A program made the translations under genes and the position numbers. This document shows positions 45,407 to 53,722 of a stretch of 64,000 bases of DNA, one piece after another (position 1 is the stretch's first letter; each line of letters opens with the position of its first letter). The stretch is taken from NCBI RefSeq assembly GCF_003443995.1, contig NZ_QWEY01000006.1:208834-272833 (forward strand), written 5' to 3'. The DNA is from Pseudotabrizicola alkalilacus. Its GTDB lineage: Bacteria; Pseudomonadota; Alphaproteobacteria; Rhodobacterales; Rhodobacteraceae. The notes under the pieces are model-generated. The model did no database searches. It saw nothing but the letters and a program-made list of their open reading frames with translations, and had not been told where the DNA came from.

Positions 45407-46066
45407 TCAATACGCACCCCGCGCCAGAGCAACCGCACCAAAGGTGCGAAAGATCAACGCAAGGTCACCCCACAAGCTTGCAGATGTCAGGTAATCCACA
45501 TCCAGCGCCACCATCTCGTCAAAGCCGATATCGGCGCGACCGGACACCTGCCACAGCCCGGTCAGACCCGGCAGACCCGCCAGCCGCTGCAAGGCCTGCG
45601 GCGAATACAGCGCCACCTCTTCGGGCAGCGCCGGGCGCGGGCCGACCAGCGACATCTCGCCCCGCAGCACGTTCCACAATTGCGGCAGCTCATCCAGAGA
45701 CGAGCGGCGCAGCAAGCGTCCGATCGGGGTCACGCGCGGGTCGTCCTTGTGTTTGAAACACAGGCCGGTGCGATCAGATTGGGCCAGCAGCGCCGCCCGG
45801 CGCGCCTCGGCATCGGGATACATGCTGCGAAATTTGACCATGCGGAACCGGCGGCCATTCTGCCCCACGCGAGTCTGGAAAAACAGCACCGGCCCGGGCG
45901 AAGACAGACGAACGGCAAGCGCCAGCAGCATCACCAGCGGCAAAATCACCGGCAGGGCCAGCAGGATCAGCCCCAGATCCAGCGCGCGTTTGTGACGCGC
46001 GGGCGCAATGCCGGAAACGGCCAAGGGCCGCGTACAGGAAAGGGTGGACATTGGCAGCATCCCCAA
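45407..46066 (-). CDS. Undecaprenyl-phosphate sugar phosphotransferase (bacterial sugar transferase)
   Basis: A 219-residue ExoY/WcaJ-type initiating transferase that links a sugar phosphate to undecaprenyl phosphate for exopolysaccharide. One hydrophobic hairpin near residues 28-52 is followed by KFRSMYPDA, the RLLRRSSLDELPQLWNVLRGEMSLVGPRP signature and GLTGLWQVSGR. No other polysaccharide genes surround it. ATG 46066 or 46051 (MSTLSC) could be the start. Confidence 0.9.
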   Translation of the reverse strand: MGMLPMSTLSCTRPLAVSGIAPARHKRALDLGLILLALPVILPLVMLLALAVRLSSPGPVLFFQTRVGQNGRRFRMVKFRSMYPDAEARRAALLAQSDRTGLCFKHKDDPRVTPIGRLLRRSSLDELPQLWNVLRGEMSLVGPRPALPEEVALYSPQALQRLAGLPGLTGLWQVSGRADIGFDEMVALDVDYLTSASLWGDLALIFRTFGAVALARGAY

Positions 46067-46204
46067 GGCGCGAGTCGGGCATTCCCGAAGGACTGCACAT
46101 AAGCCCGAATCCGCTGAGATCTCAGGGGAATTTCAACCTTGGCGTAACCACGACTGGAAAGTGACGCCACGTCAGACACGCTGTGGTTGCATCCCATTGG
46201 GCCG

Positions 46205-47125
46205 CTACCCGCGCAGGAATGCCTCCACCTCGGAACGGGTCGGCATCGCGCTGGCCGCCCCATGCCGCGTGACCGAAATTCCGGCCACCGCCGCGCCAAA
46301 CTGCAGCGCTTGTTCCATGGCCGCGCCTTGCGACAGGGCAACCGCCAGACCGCCGTTGAACGCGTCTCCAGCCCCGGTGGTATCCACCACCGGACCAGAC
46401 GCACGGGCAGGCACATGCAGGCTTTGGCCGCCCTTGCGGTACAGCACACCCTTTTCGCCCATGGTGATGATCGCCGCCCCGACACCTCGCGCGATCAGCC
46501 GGTCGGCGGCGGCTTCGGCATCGGCGAAGGTGGTTACGGTCACGCCGGTCAGCCCTTCGGCCTCGGACTCGTTGGGGGTGATCAGGTCGCACAGCGAGAG
46601 CATCTCATCCGTCAGCTCAGCCGCAGGTGCCGGGTTGAGGATGGTACGCACGCCTGCCCCGCGCGCGATACGCAGCCCGTGTTCGGCGGCGTCCAGCGGT
46701 TGCTCCAGCTGGGTCATGAACAGGCCCGCGCCCTCGATCAGACCGCGTCGCGCCTCGACATCGGCGACCGAAATCCGGGCGGCGGCACCCTGCGCCACGA
46801 TGATGGCATTCTGCCCGGTCGCGGCCTCAAGGAAAATGAACGCCGATCCGGTATAGCTGTCGGGGTCTTCGGTCACATCGGGGGTCACCCCGGCGTCGCG
46901 CCACAGATCGCGGGCCATATCTGCAAAGGCATCGCGGCCCAGACGGGTAATGAAATGTACATCCCCCCCGGCCCGCGCCGCCGCAACCGACTGGTTGGAC
47001 CCCTTGCCCCCCGGCCCCAAGCGGAAGTGGTGGCCAAGGATCGTCTCTCCCAAACGGGGCAGACGATCGGCGCGATAAGCGGCATCAGCGACAAAAATCC
47101 CAAGGATGACAATCTGTTGCGACAT
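46205..47125 (-). CDS. rbsK: Ribokinase / PfkB-family sugar kinase
   Basis: A 306-residue PfkB-family kinase. The N-terminal GPGGKGSNQSVAAARAGG and the C-terminal VDTTGAGDAFNGGLAVAL (with the catalytic Asp) match ribokinase. It starts 2 nt after the RbsD/FucU-like gene, so they form a two-gene pentose unit. No ribose transporter is adjacent. The exact sugar is not certain from sequence alone. Confidence 0.9.
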   Translation of the reverse strand: MSQQIVILGIFVADAAYRADRLPRLGETILGHHFRLGPGGKGSNQSVAAARAGGDVHFITRLGRDAFADMARDLWRDAGVTPDVTEDPDSYTGSAFIFLEAATGQNAIIVAQGAAARISVADVEARRGLIEGAGLFMTQLEQPLDAAEHGLRIARGAGVRTILNPAPAAELTDEMLSLCDLITPNESEAEGLTGVTVTTFADAEAAADRLIARGVGAAIITMGEKGVLYRKGGQSLHVPARASGPVVDTTGAGDAFNGGLAVALSQGAAMEQALQFGAAVAGISVTRHGAASAMPTRSEVEAFLRG

Positions 47126-47127
47126 GT

Positions 47128-47580
47128 TTATGCCTCTGGCCCGATCACGCCTTTGCGCAGCATGATACAGCCATAGAACCGCCGTTCGCCGGTCTGGATC
47201 ACCGCATAGGCGCCTTTTGCCAGATCGTAAAAGTCAAAGCGTTCAATCCCCGGCAACGGCCTGTGCTTGCCTTCGGCCCGGTCCACCTCGGCCTGAACTT
47301 CGGCCTGCACCTCGGGCACGGCAGAGGGGTCACCCACCACCTGCATCCGCCCGGCGAAATCAGGGACAAAGGTATCAAGCGGCAGAACCGACAGGATCGC
47401 CTGCACCGCCTGCGCCGATGTCAGATTCTCCATCCGAAGCAGTTTGCCGACGGGGGTGGTGCGCGCAATGCTGTCAGCGGGAAAATTGGTATCGACCACG
47501 ACGATGTAGTCGCCATGCCCCATGGCACGCAACGTTCCCAGAACATCGGCATTCAGCCGATGATCAATTCCTTTCAGCAT
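47128..47580 (-). CDS. RbsD/FucU-family sugar mutarotase
   Basis: A 150-residue protein of the RbsD/FucU fold, which interconverts sugar anomers. The start MLKGIDHRLNADVLGTLRAMGHGD holds the family His and Asp. The end GERRFYGCIMLRKGVIGP is closer to FucU than to RbsD. Pairing with a ribokinase-type gene suggests it feeds the kinase its preferred anomer. Confidence 0.88.
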   Translation of the reverse strand: MLKGIDHRLNADVLGTLRAMGHGDYIVVVDTNFPADSIARTTPVGKLLRMENLTSAQAVQAILSVLPLDTFVPDFAGRMQVVGDPSAVPEVQAEVQAEVDRAEGKHRPLPGIERFDFYDLAKGAYAVIQTGERRFYGCIMLRKGVIGPEA

Positions 47581-47660
47581 CGTCGTCCCTCCCGCTGCGC
47601 CACATCCGCTGTGCGCCTGTTGCGGGCAGATTGCCCCGTCCCACGGCGGGCTGCAAGAGG

Positions 47661-48392
47661 CTACAGGAGCGGCCGTTTCTCTGCCGGTCCATCCGACAGA
47701 TTTGCCAGATCGGCCAAGGCCTTGCGGTCAGGAATGTGCAGAACGCCCCGCGACCAGTCCATCAGCCCGGCGGCGCGAAAGCGTTGCAACCGCTTGTTGG
47801 TATGCACCAGCGACAGGCCAAGCGCATCGGCCATATCCTGTTGGCGGTACGGCAACGACATCTTGCCATCCGTCACCAGCCCAAGGCTTTCGCCACGCCG
47901 GAAGATCCGCAGAAACGCCCAGGCGAGCGCTGCAGAGGCGTCGCGCTGCCCGATGGTGGCGACGGTTTCCCCCAGAAAATGCTCTTCGATCGCAGCGATC
48001 CAGGTCAGATCATAGGCTCGCGCCGGGTTGGCCTGAAACAGCGACCACAACGCGCTTCGGTCAAAGACACACAGCACCATCGGTGTCGTCGCCTCAACCG
48101 AGTGCCCCATCTCACCCATCAGCCCTGCCTGCAAGCCAAGGAAATCACCCGGAAAAATCAGGTTCAGCACCTGACGTTGCCCGCCCTCCAAGGTTTTGTG
48201 ACGCAGGCCCAGACCGCTCAGCACCGTATAGAGCTGACCGCTCGGCTCGCCTTCGGACAGGATGGTGGCACCGCGGGCGACTGACAATTCCCCTCTCTTG
48301 AAACGCTCCATGAACCGGATTTCATCCTCGGTCATGGGCAGAAAGGCGTCGCATTGGCGCAAGGGACAGGCGCGGCAGATGGTTTTCAACAT
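47661..48392 (-). CDS. Crp/Fnr-family regulator with FNR-like cysteine set
   Basis: A 243-residue protein with a cyclic-nucleotide-binding-type domain (residues 25-140) and a C-terminal helix-turn-helix (RQQDMADALGLSLVHTNKRLQ). Cysteines at 6, 9, 14 and 108 resemble the four [4Fe-4S] ligands of E. coli FNR (20, 23, 29, 122); the 94-residue gap to the last one is nearly identical. The recognition helix (VHTNKRL) differs from that of FNR. It is divergent from the receiver-like gene at 48471. Oxygen sensing is inference. Confidence 0.88.
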   Translation of the reverse strand: MLKTICRACPLRQCDAFLPMTEDEIRFMERFKRGELSVARGATILSEGEPSGQLYTVLSGLGLRHKTLEGGQRQVLNLIFPGDFLGLQAGLMGEMGHSVEATTPMVLCVFDRSALWSLFQANPARAYDLTWIAAIEEHFLGETVATIGQRDASAALAWAFLRIFRRGESLGLVTDGKMSLPYRQQDMADALGLSLVHTNKRLQRFRAAGLMDWSRGVLHIPDRKALADLANLSDGPAEKRPLL

Positions 48393-48470
48393 TTCCTCCA
48401 CAACTATGTCACAGTTAACTGCAGCTCGGCGATTTTGGTTCCATGACATCCTTCTTTGAAGGAGACTGAT

Positions 48471-48872
48471 ATGCCGAAAACGATCCTTATTCAGGACCCC
48501 GACGTGCTGATCAGCCTCGATCTGGCGCAAACCGTGATGGAAGCCTGGCCTGACGCCAGTGTGATCCTGTGCCGCGAGGCCAGGCATATCCTGGCGCTGT
48601 TGTCCGACGGGCAAGAGCCTGACATGCTGATCATGCGCCAGTCCATGCGTGGCGCGCTTGCGGCGGGATTGGACCGTCTTGTTGGAAATCCACGCATCAA
48701 TGTCCTGCTGACCGAGGCCGATCACGACGAGGAGCACAGTATCGCTGAAGCAGGGTGGCGCGCCCTTGACATGCCGTTTTCTGCGTTGCAAGTGCGCGAA
48801 GCCCTACGGGATGTCTGCCCAGAGCCGGATCCTCGCGCGGAAAGCCATTGCACTTCCATTGGCCTGGGATAA
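48471..48872 (+). CDS. Degenerate receiver-domain protein
   Basis: A 133-residue protein with the alternating fold of a response regulator receiver (ILIQDPDVLISLDLAQTV, then PDMLIMRQS, NVLLTEAD, ALDMPFS). The phospho-acceptor aspartate position is Arg56 and the conserved lysine is Met101, so it should not be phosphorylated normally. Asp9 and Asp11 remain. GGAG lies before ATG 48471. It directly precedes an HWE/HisKA_2 kinase gene (43 nt), so it may act as its regulator or decoy. Confidence 0.75.
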   Translation: MPKTILIQDPDVLISLDLAQTVMEAWPDASVILCREARHILALLSDGQEPDMLIMRQSMRGALAAGLDRLVGNPRINVLLTEADHDEEHSIAEAGWRALDMPFSALQVREALRDVCPEPDPRAESHCTSIGLG

Positions 48873-48914
48873 TCTTTGCCGCACGCCGGGCCGGTACCGG
48901 ACATAGGGTAGCGA

Positions 48915-49922
48915 ATGGAACAGTTGCGACTTTGGGCAGTGGCAGAGCGCAGCTCTGCCTATCAGGTTGTTTTCGCCAGCCTTGCGATCATCATTTCCAT
49001 CGCGCTGCGCAGCTATCTGGAACCGGCCCTGCCGCCTGGCTTTCCTTATCTGACGTTTTTTCCAGCCGTGATCCTGACAGGATATTTCGCCGGAACACGG
49101 GCGGGCATTGTTGTCGCTGTGGCCTGCGGTCTGGCCGCATGGTACTGGTTTCTGGTGCCCGAAGACAGTTTTGCCCTGTCGCGGCCCATGCTTCTGGCGC
49201 TGGGTTTCTATGTGTTCATCTCGACCACAGAACTGCTGCTCATTCACGCCATGCGCTATGCCCTGAGCAAGCTGGAGATCGAAAAAGAGCGCTCTGACAC
49301 GCTGGCACGGGCCAACAAGACCATGTTCCACGAATTGCAGCACAGGGTCTCGAATAACCTGCAGGTCGTGGCCTCGCTGCTGAAAATGCAGCGGCGCAAT
49401 GTCGTTGATGAGGGTGCGCGCGCGGCTCTGGATGTGGCAACGGCCCGCTTGCATGTCGTGGCCAGCATCCAGCGCCAGTTGCACAACCCCAAGCGCCAGA
49501 GCACCGACATGGGCCAGCTGATGCGCGATGTGTTGCCCGAAGTGGTCAGCAGCTACGCCCTGTCCGACCGCATGATCCTGGATTTCGATGTCGAGCCGGT
49601 GATTGTCACCGGGGATCAGGCCACGCCGCTGGCGCTGATCATCGTGGAGCTGGTGTCGAACGCCGTCGAACACGCCACGCGCGATGAGGGCCAGACCCAT
49701 CTGCACCTGACCATGCGCAGCCGGGGCGCCGAAGCGATCATCATCGTGCAGGACGACGGAAAAGGCCTGCCACCGGATTTTGCACCGGAAAAATCCCGCA
49801 GCCTTGGTCTGCGCGTTGCCCTGCAGTTCACCGAACAGCTTGGGGGCAAGCTGGTGTTTGAAAACGTCAACGGCACCCGCGTCACGCTGACCATCCCGCT
49901 GGATCTGGGCGACGACAGATAG
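48915..49922 (+). CDS. Sensor histidine kinase, DUF4118 plus HisKA_2/HWE type
   Basis: A 335-residue membrane kinase. Residues 15-115 form about four transmembrane helices of the KdpD-like DUF4118 type. The dimerisation/phospho-acceptor block FHELQHRVSNNLQV has the likely phospho-histidine at 143. The ATPase domain has the N box VELVSNAVEHA and a DDGKGLP G box. Kinases of this class often phosphorylate PhyR in the general stress response. It lies next to stress-promoter genes and beside a degenerate receiver. Confidence 0.9.
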   Translation: MEQLRLWAVAERSSAYQVVFASLAIIISIALRSYLEPALPPGFPYLTFFPAVILTGYFAGTRAGIVVAVACGLAAWYWFLVPEDSFALSRPMLLALGFYVFISTTELLLIHAMRYALSKLEIEKERSDTLARANKTMFHELQHRVSNNLQVVASLLKMQRRNVVDEGARAALDVATARLHVVASIQRQLHNPKRQSTDMGQLMRDVLPEVVSSYALSDRMILDFDVEPVIVTGDQATPLALIIVELVSNAVEHATRDEGQTHLHLTMRSRGAEAIIIVQDDGKGLPPDFAPEKSRSLGLRVALQFTEQLGGKLVFENVNGTRVTLTIPLDLGDDR

Positions 49923-49933
49923 CTCCGCCCGGT

Positions 49934-50572
49934 TTACAAAAGCCAGACCACACCGCCGATGGCCAGAGCGGCCAAGGCGATTGCCACCAGCGCGATGGTC
50001 AGGCGGCCCGTCAGCATCGACAGGGACAGTGCAGAAATCAATGTGGCCGCGATCGACGACGAGAACGGGATCAGTTCCATCATCGGCATGGCCAGCCCCA
50101 GACACAGGCACAGCAGCGCCAATAGCGGGGTCCACCATGTATCGTCCCCGCCGCCCGGTCTGGCGGGGACCAGCCCATCCAGACGTCTGGCAGGCTTGCG
50201 CAGCCAGGCCAATGCACGGCGCAAGGCAGGCCCCGGCAGGCTACGGGTTCGGATCAACTCGGGCAGCCACACCTTTTGCCGGCGCAGCAGAATCTGGCCG
50301 GAAATCAGCGCGATCACAGTTCCGCCGACAATCGACGCACCCGGCACCCCGCTCAGCGGCGAGACCAGCAAAAGGGCCGGTACCAGCAGAACCGCCGCTA
50401 TCGATGACCGCCCCATCGCATCCACCAGATCCCCCAACAACACCCGCTCTGCCCCGCCCACGGCGGCCTGTAACTGCCCCACCACGCCTTTCAGATCAGA
50501 CGCATCATCGTCTGACGCAGGATCGGCCGATTTTCTGGGGTCAGATGGCTGCGGGTTTTGCATGGCTGACAT
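49934..50572 (-). CDS. exoD: ExoD-family exopolysaccharide synthesis protein
   Basis: A 212-residue membrane protein with three or four hydrophobic helices. The ExoD core LLGDLVDAMGRSSIAAVLLVPALLLVSPLSGVPGASIVGG spans residues 46-85. In Sinorhizobium ExoD affects exopolysaccharide production and alkaline stress tolerance. A GGAAC-N16-CGTT promoter (50621-50645) lies 49 nt upstream, placing it in the general stress regulon. It converges on the kinase gene with an 11-nt gap. Confidence 0.9.
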   Translation of the reverse strand: MSAMQNPQPSDPRKSADPASDDDASDLKGVVGQLQAAVGGAERVLLGDLVDAMGRSSIAAVLLVPALLLVSPLSGVPGASIVGGTVIALISGQILLRRQKVWLPELIRTRSLPGPALRRALAWLRKPARRLDGLVPARPGGGDDTWWTPLLALLCLCLGLAMPMMELIPFSSSIAATLISALSLSMLTGRLTIALVAIALAALAIGGVVWLL

Positions 50573-50620
50573 GGTTTGCTTTTATCCTTTGTGTCTGATC
50601 AGACATGCACGCGCCAGATC

Positions 50621-50645
50621 AACGCCGCTTTGGCCGCGGGGTTCC
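50621..50645 (-). promoter_or_regulatory. EcfG-type promoter for exoD
   Basis: Minus strand GGAAC (50641-50645), 16-bp spacer, CGTT (50621-50624), matching the alphaproteobacterial general stress sigma factor consensus. Confidence 0.75.
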
Positions 50646-50708
50646 GGCTCGTGTCACAGCCGTGACCGCCTTCACATGGGCAATTCCCCGCCGACCCGCA
50701 AGTGCGTG

Positions 50709-50734
50709 GGAACAAACACCCCCCGGTCGGCGTT
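50709..50734 (+). promoter_or_regulatory. EcfG-type promoter for the gene at 50780
   Basis: GGAAC (50709-50713), 17-bp spacer, CGTT (50731-50734). It lies 45 nt upstream of the start codon and is divergent from the exoD promoter. Confidence 0.8.
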
Positions 50735-50779
50735 AAGGCCTCGTCGCGTCCGCAGGGACGTTTCGACCCAAGGAGCGAA

Positions 50780-51286
50780 ATGATGACTGCCACCGCTGTT
50801 CCGCACCCGATGCTTTCCTCCGGTTCCCCCAGTCTGAAACTGCCCTGGATGCTTGCCCTGATCCACGCCGGGGCGCAGCATGCACAACCGGGTGAGGTGG
50901 TAACAGAGGCCAAGGGTGACGCCAAAGATGCAGTCCATTATGTGTTGTGTGGCTCTGGTCCCGGCACGGTCGAGGCCGGGACAGATTTCCTTACCGCCGT
51001 CGCAAAGGCCCGCAAGCTGGTCGCCACCGGCGCGCGCCGGATTGTGTTCCTGACCTTTGGCGACATCCAAGGCGGCCCGATGCATCAGTCGCTGATCAGC
51101 TTTGCGCGCCATGCCGGGCGGGCCTTGACCGCCAATACCGCCGAATTTGCGGTCATCCCGATTGACCAGCCCTCGCCCACCTGCACTCTGCTCGCGGAAC
51201 AGTTGCCGCTGACAGTCCCGAAATCCGGACCAGACAATCGTTTGCACTCGCATGTAAACCGGTTGATTTGCCCGCCTGAGAGCTGA
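50780..51286 (+). CDS. Unknown general-stress-response protein
   Basis: A 168-residue soluble protein (ATG 50780 or 50783; AGGAG just upstream). It has alternating hydrophobic strands and helices (VHYVLCGSGPG, RIVFLTFGDIQGG, FAVIPIDQPSP) suggesting a Rossmann-like alpha/beta fold. I recognise no family. An EcfG-type promoter lies 45 nt upstream, so expression under starvation or stress is likely. A hairpin at 51380 ends it. Confidence 0.75.
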   Translation: MMTATAVPHPMLSSGSPSLKLPWMLALIHAGAQHAQPGEVVTEAKGDAKDAVHYVLCGSGPGTVEAGTDFLTAVAKARKLVATGARRIVFLTFGDIQGGPMHQSLISFARHAGRALTANTAEFAVIPIDQPSPTCTLLAEQLPLTVPKSGPDNRLHSHVNRLICPPES

Positions 51287-51379
51287 CGTTGCGCAGGGCC
51301 ATCTGACAATTGCCTCTGCGCCATGCGGGGAGCTGCCATTTAAACAGGCCAGCGAGAACTGAACACCTTGTCAGACAGA

Positions 51380-51407
51380 AAAAGGCCGCCCCGAAGAGCG
51401 GCCTTTC
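51380..51407 (-). terminator. Bidirectional terminator between the 50780 gene and the DUF1328 gene
   Basis: Stem GGCCGC (51384-51389) and GCGGCC (51398-51403) with A-runs at left and T-run at right. On the minus strand it reads GCGGCCTTTTT, a good terminator for the DUF1328 gene. Confidence 0.85.
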
Positions 51408-51436
51408 CCCGTGTGGGATACCGTCCGCGCCAGCGG

Positions 51437-51610
51437 TCAGACTGGGGGCTTTCCGCGCACAGCGCGGGCGATCATCGCCACGACGAACAACACGATGAAA
51501 ACAAAGAACAGGATTTGCGCAATCGAGGCCGAAGCGCCCGCGATTCCGCCAAAGCCAAGGGCCGCTGCAATCAATGCCACGACCAGAAACGTCAATGCCC
51601 AACCAAGCAT
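51437..51610 (-). CDS. DUF1328 small membrane protein
   Basis: A 57-residue protein read on the minus strand: [20 protein letters not shown], then [20 protein letters not shown], ending VRGKPPV. Two hydrophobic helices around a short Gly/Ser loop match the DUF1328 (YtjA) family of small envelope proteins. AGGAGATCACC precedes the ATG. An EcfG-type promoter lies 55 nt upstream (51665) and a terminator follows. It is short enough to be missed by length-limited gene calling. Confidence 0.92.
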   Translation of the reverse strand: MLGWALTFLVVALIAAALGFGGIAGASASIAQILFFVFIVLFVVAMIARAVRGKPPV

Positions 51611-51664
51611 GGTGATCTCCTTTATCTGGTTCAGGTTTCTGCGCCGTAGCGCTCATGCTTGGTC

Positions 51665-51689
51665 AACGTGCGCTTTGGGCTCAGGTTCC
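51665..51689 (-). promoter_or_regulatory. EcfG-type promoter for the DUF1328 gene
   Basis: Minus strand GGAAC (51685-51689), 16-bp spacer, CGTT (51665-51668). Confidence 0.78.
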
Positions 51690-51894
51690 GCTGCCCCGGT
51701 CAAAAACATCGGCGACGCAAAGAGGGAGGGACGGAATGCGACATTCAATTGCGACTGCAAATGCGCCCGACAACGGATCCCTGAGATTTTCGTTACTATT
51801 CATAATTTTACCTATGGTTCATCCTTGGAATGAACGAACTGCCTTCCAAGGATGACAATCTTTTCAATGCGGACGAAGATTTCCATCCACCGGC

Positions 51895-51919
51895 GGAACC
51901 CGAATGCGAAAGCTGCGTT
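51895..51919 (+). promoter_or_regulatory. EcfG-type promoter for the 51983-53679 operon
   Basis: GGAAC (51895-51899), 16-bp spacer, CGTT (51916-51919), 63 nt before the first start codon. The preceding 51690-51894 holds no gene that I can support. Confidence 0.78.
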
Positions 51920-51982
51920 TACACATCACAAGGTCGTGGTTGAAAGGCCACGACATGAATGCCAAGCCGCAAAGGACACGCA

Positions 51983-52189
51983 ATGAACCAATTGAGCATG
52001 TTTGAATTGTCCGGCTTTGGCGGGCTTCTGATCCTGGCGCTGGACTTGTGGGCGATCATTTCGGTGTTCAACTCCACCGTGAGCACCGGCAAAAAGGTGA
52101 TCTGGACCTTGCTGATCTTGTTCTTGCCGATCATCGGGTTCATTCTCTGGCTGATCATGGGTCCACGCGCAGCACAGCGCAGAATATGA
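51983..52189 (+). CDS. Small PLDc_N-type membrane protein
   Basis: A 68-residue protein with two transmembrane helices (GLLILALDLWAIISVF and VIWTLLILFLPIIGFILWLIMG). It ends in a short basic tail and has the pattern of the phospholipase D N-terminal (PLDc_N) membrane domain as a free-standing gene. AAAGGA precedes the ATG. First gene of an EcfG-type operon. A full phospholipase-D-like gene lies 1.6 kb away (53760), but there is no direct link. Confidence 0.85.
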   Translation: MNQLSMFELSGFGGLLILALDLWAIISVFNSTVSTGKKVIWTLLILFLPIIGFILWLIMGPRAAQRRI

Positions 52190-52212
52190 CCCCGGACAGG
52201 CAGGAATAACTG

Positions 52213-52593
52213 ATGGCACGCTCGGGATTCGAAGGCTTGATCGTTCCGTTGCTCGACCTTGTGATACTTGGTCGTCGGGCGATTGCCTTGCGCTTTGCTT
52301 TGGCAAAGGCAGAGTTGCGGCTTCGGGCGTCCTCGGTCGTGACCGCGCTGCTGCTTGGCGTGATCGCTCTGGCGCTGTTCATGATCATGCTGGTGCTGCT
52401 GGTTCAGGCCGGAGTGCTTGGTCTGAGCGCGTTCGGCTTCACACCTTTGCAGGCCTTGCTGGTCGTGGCGGCGGTGTGTGGGCTGATCGCAGTTGCTTTG
52501 GGTCTGATTGCGCGGTCCTGCCTGCGGCGGGCCACTCTACCTCTGAAATCCCTTGGGGGCACGGGCGAGGATCTTCCGGCCACGCGCCCCTGA
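52213..52593 (+). CDS. Holin-X-like (phage holin superfamily) stress membrane protein
   Basis: A 126-residue protein with an amphipathic basic N-terminal helix and two long hydrophobic helices (VVTALLLGVIALALFMIMLVLLVQ and ALLVVAAVCGLIAVALGLIA). This matches the Hol_X/DUF1469-type family commonly paired with DUF883/YqjD-like genes. It lies 23 nt after the PLDc_N-like gene and 24 nt before the next. Likely an envelope or membrane stress function, not a phage gene; no phage genes surround it. Confidence 0.8.
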   Translation: MARSGFEGLIVPLLDLVILGRRAIALRFALAKAELRLRASSVVTALLLGVIALALFMIMLVLLVQAGVLGLSAFGFTPLQALLVVAAVCGLIAVALGLIARSCLRRATLPLKSLGGTGEDLPATRP

Positions 52594-52617
52594 AGAAACA
52601 TTAACAAGGAGACTGAC

Positions 52618-53679
52618 ATGGCACGCTCCCGTAAATCCGAGGCGCTGTTCAATGAAGCACGCGCCACCGAAGACGCCCTTCGCGCTGCACTCGGCCGCTT
52701 GACGGGCCGACTGACCGGTAACCGCACTTCGTCTGATGATCTGCTGGGACTGGCGACCGGCCCGCTGGGTCAGACGGTTCTGGCCACCGCTGCCGCGCGT
52801 GCGCTGCGCACTTATCCACTGGCGACCGTGTTGGTGGGGGCTGGTCTGGCCTGGCTGACCTTTGGCCCGCGCAGCGAAGAAAGCCTGACCGACCGCGTCT
52901 CTGACACGATCGAAGACTGGCAGGCCCGCGCTGATGATGCGCGCGAGGCCGCTCGGGAACGTCTGGCTGCGCTTTATGACGATATGGCTGAGCGGGGCCA
53001 TGATGCGGCAGAGTTTGCCCGTGAAAAGGCAACCGTTACCGCTGATCTGGCCGCAGATCTGGCCTCGGCCTTTGGTCACGGCCTGTCGGACATGACCTCT
53101 GACGCCGCCGACCGGATCATCGCCGCCCGCGAGCGTGCCTATTCTGCCTTTGCCTCGGGTGCCGAGGCGGTCGAAGACAAGTACGACGAGCTGACCGAAG
53201 AGGTGGATGACCGCAACATCCTTCGCCGCCACCCGGTTGCCTCGGCGGCTGTCGCGGTGGCGCTGGGGGCCGCACTGGCCACCGCGCTGCAAGCCAACCG
53301 CCGCGAGGGCGAGTCGCTGGCAGACTCCGCTGAGAACCTGATGGCAAAGGCCCGCAAAACCTTTGACACCGAGCGCAAAGCCGCAGGCCGGGCCATTGGC
53401 GAGGCGGCAAGTGCCCTGCGCGCCCGTGGCACCGAGGCCGCTTTGGCAATGGTTTCGGATCTGACCGAAATTCTGGAAAACGCCCGCGACAAGGGCCGTG
53501 ACATGGCCGATGCGGTCGAAGATGTGTCCGAAGATGTCGAAGAAACCGCGCGCAAAACCACCCGCCGCGCGGCGGCCAAGGTCAATGGCGCGGCGAAACG
53601 GGTCAGCGCCCAGACCCGCAGCCGTCGCAGCGCCACGCAAAAGCTGGCGGACAAACTGACCGGCGGCCGCCCGAACTAA
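52618..53679 (+). CDS. Long helical envelope-stress protein (DUF3618/YqjD-like, apolipoprotein-like)
   Basis: A 353-residue, strongly amphipathic helical protein. It has two short hydrophobic segments: TYPLATVLVGAGLAWLTFG near residue 65, and HPVASAAVAVALGAALATAL near 205. Long charged Ala/Glu/Arg-rich coils lie between, and the tail is Lys/Arg-rich (KTTRRAAAKVNGAAKR). It resembles membrane-anchored ribosome- or envelope-associated YqjD/ElaB-type proteins duplicated in tandem. GGAG lies upstream. Last gene of the EcfG-type operon; a terminator follows. Confidence 0.8.
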   Translation: MARSRKSEALFNEARATEDALRAALGRLTGRLTGNRTSSDDLLGLATGPLGQTVLATAAARALRTYPLATVLVGAGLAWLTFGPRSEESLTDRVSDTIEDWQARADDAREAARERLAALYDDMAERGHDAAEFAREKATVTADLAADLASAFGHGLSDMTSDAADRIIAARERAYSAFASGAEAVEDKYDELTEEVDDRNILRRHPVASAAVAVALGAALATALQANRREGESLADSAENLMAKARKTFDTERKAAGRAIGEAASALRARGTEAALAMVSDLTEILENARDKGRDMADAVEDVSEDVEETARKTTRRAAAKVNGAAKRVSAQTRSRRSATQKLADKLTGGRPN

Positions 53680-53722
53680 GGGCGACACTGTCTTTCCACC
53701 GCCTCCTCAAGGCACCCCACCT

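Noticed and set aside
48804..50138. 444-codon minus-strand open frame opposite the HWE kinase
   Set aside because: Antisense to a kinase with clear H, N and G boxes; the translated product has no recognisable features.
52213..52593. Prophage remnant suggested by a holin-like gene
   Set aside because: No other phage genes nearby; the gene is in an EcfG-type operon typical of holin-X family stress genes.
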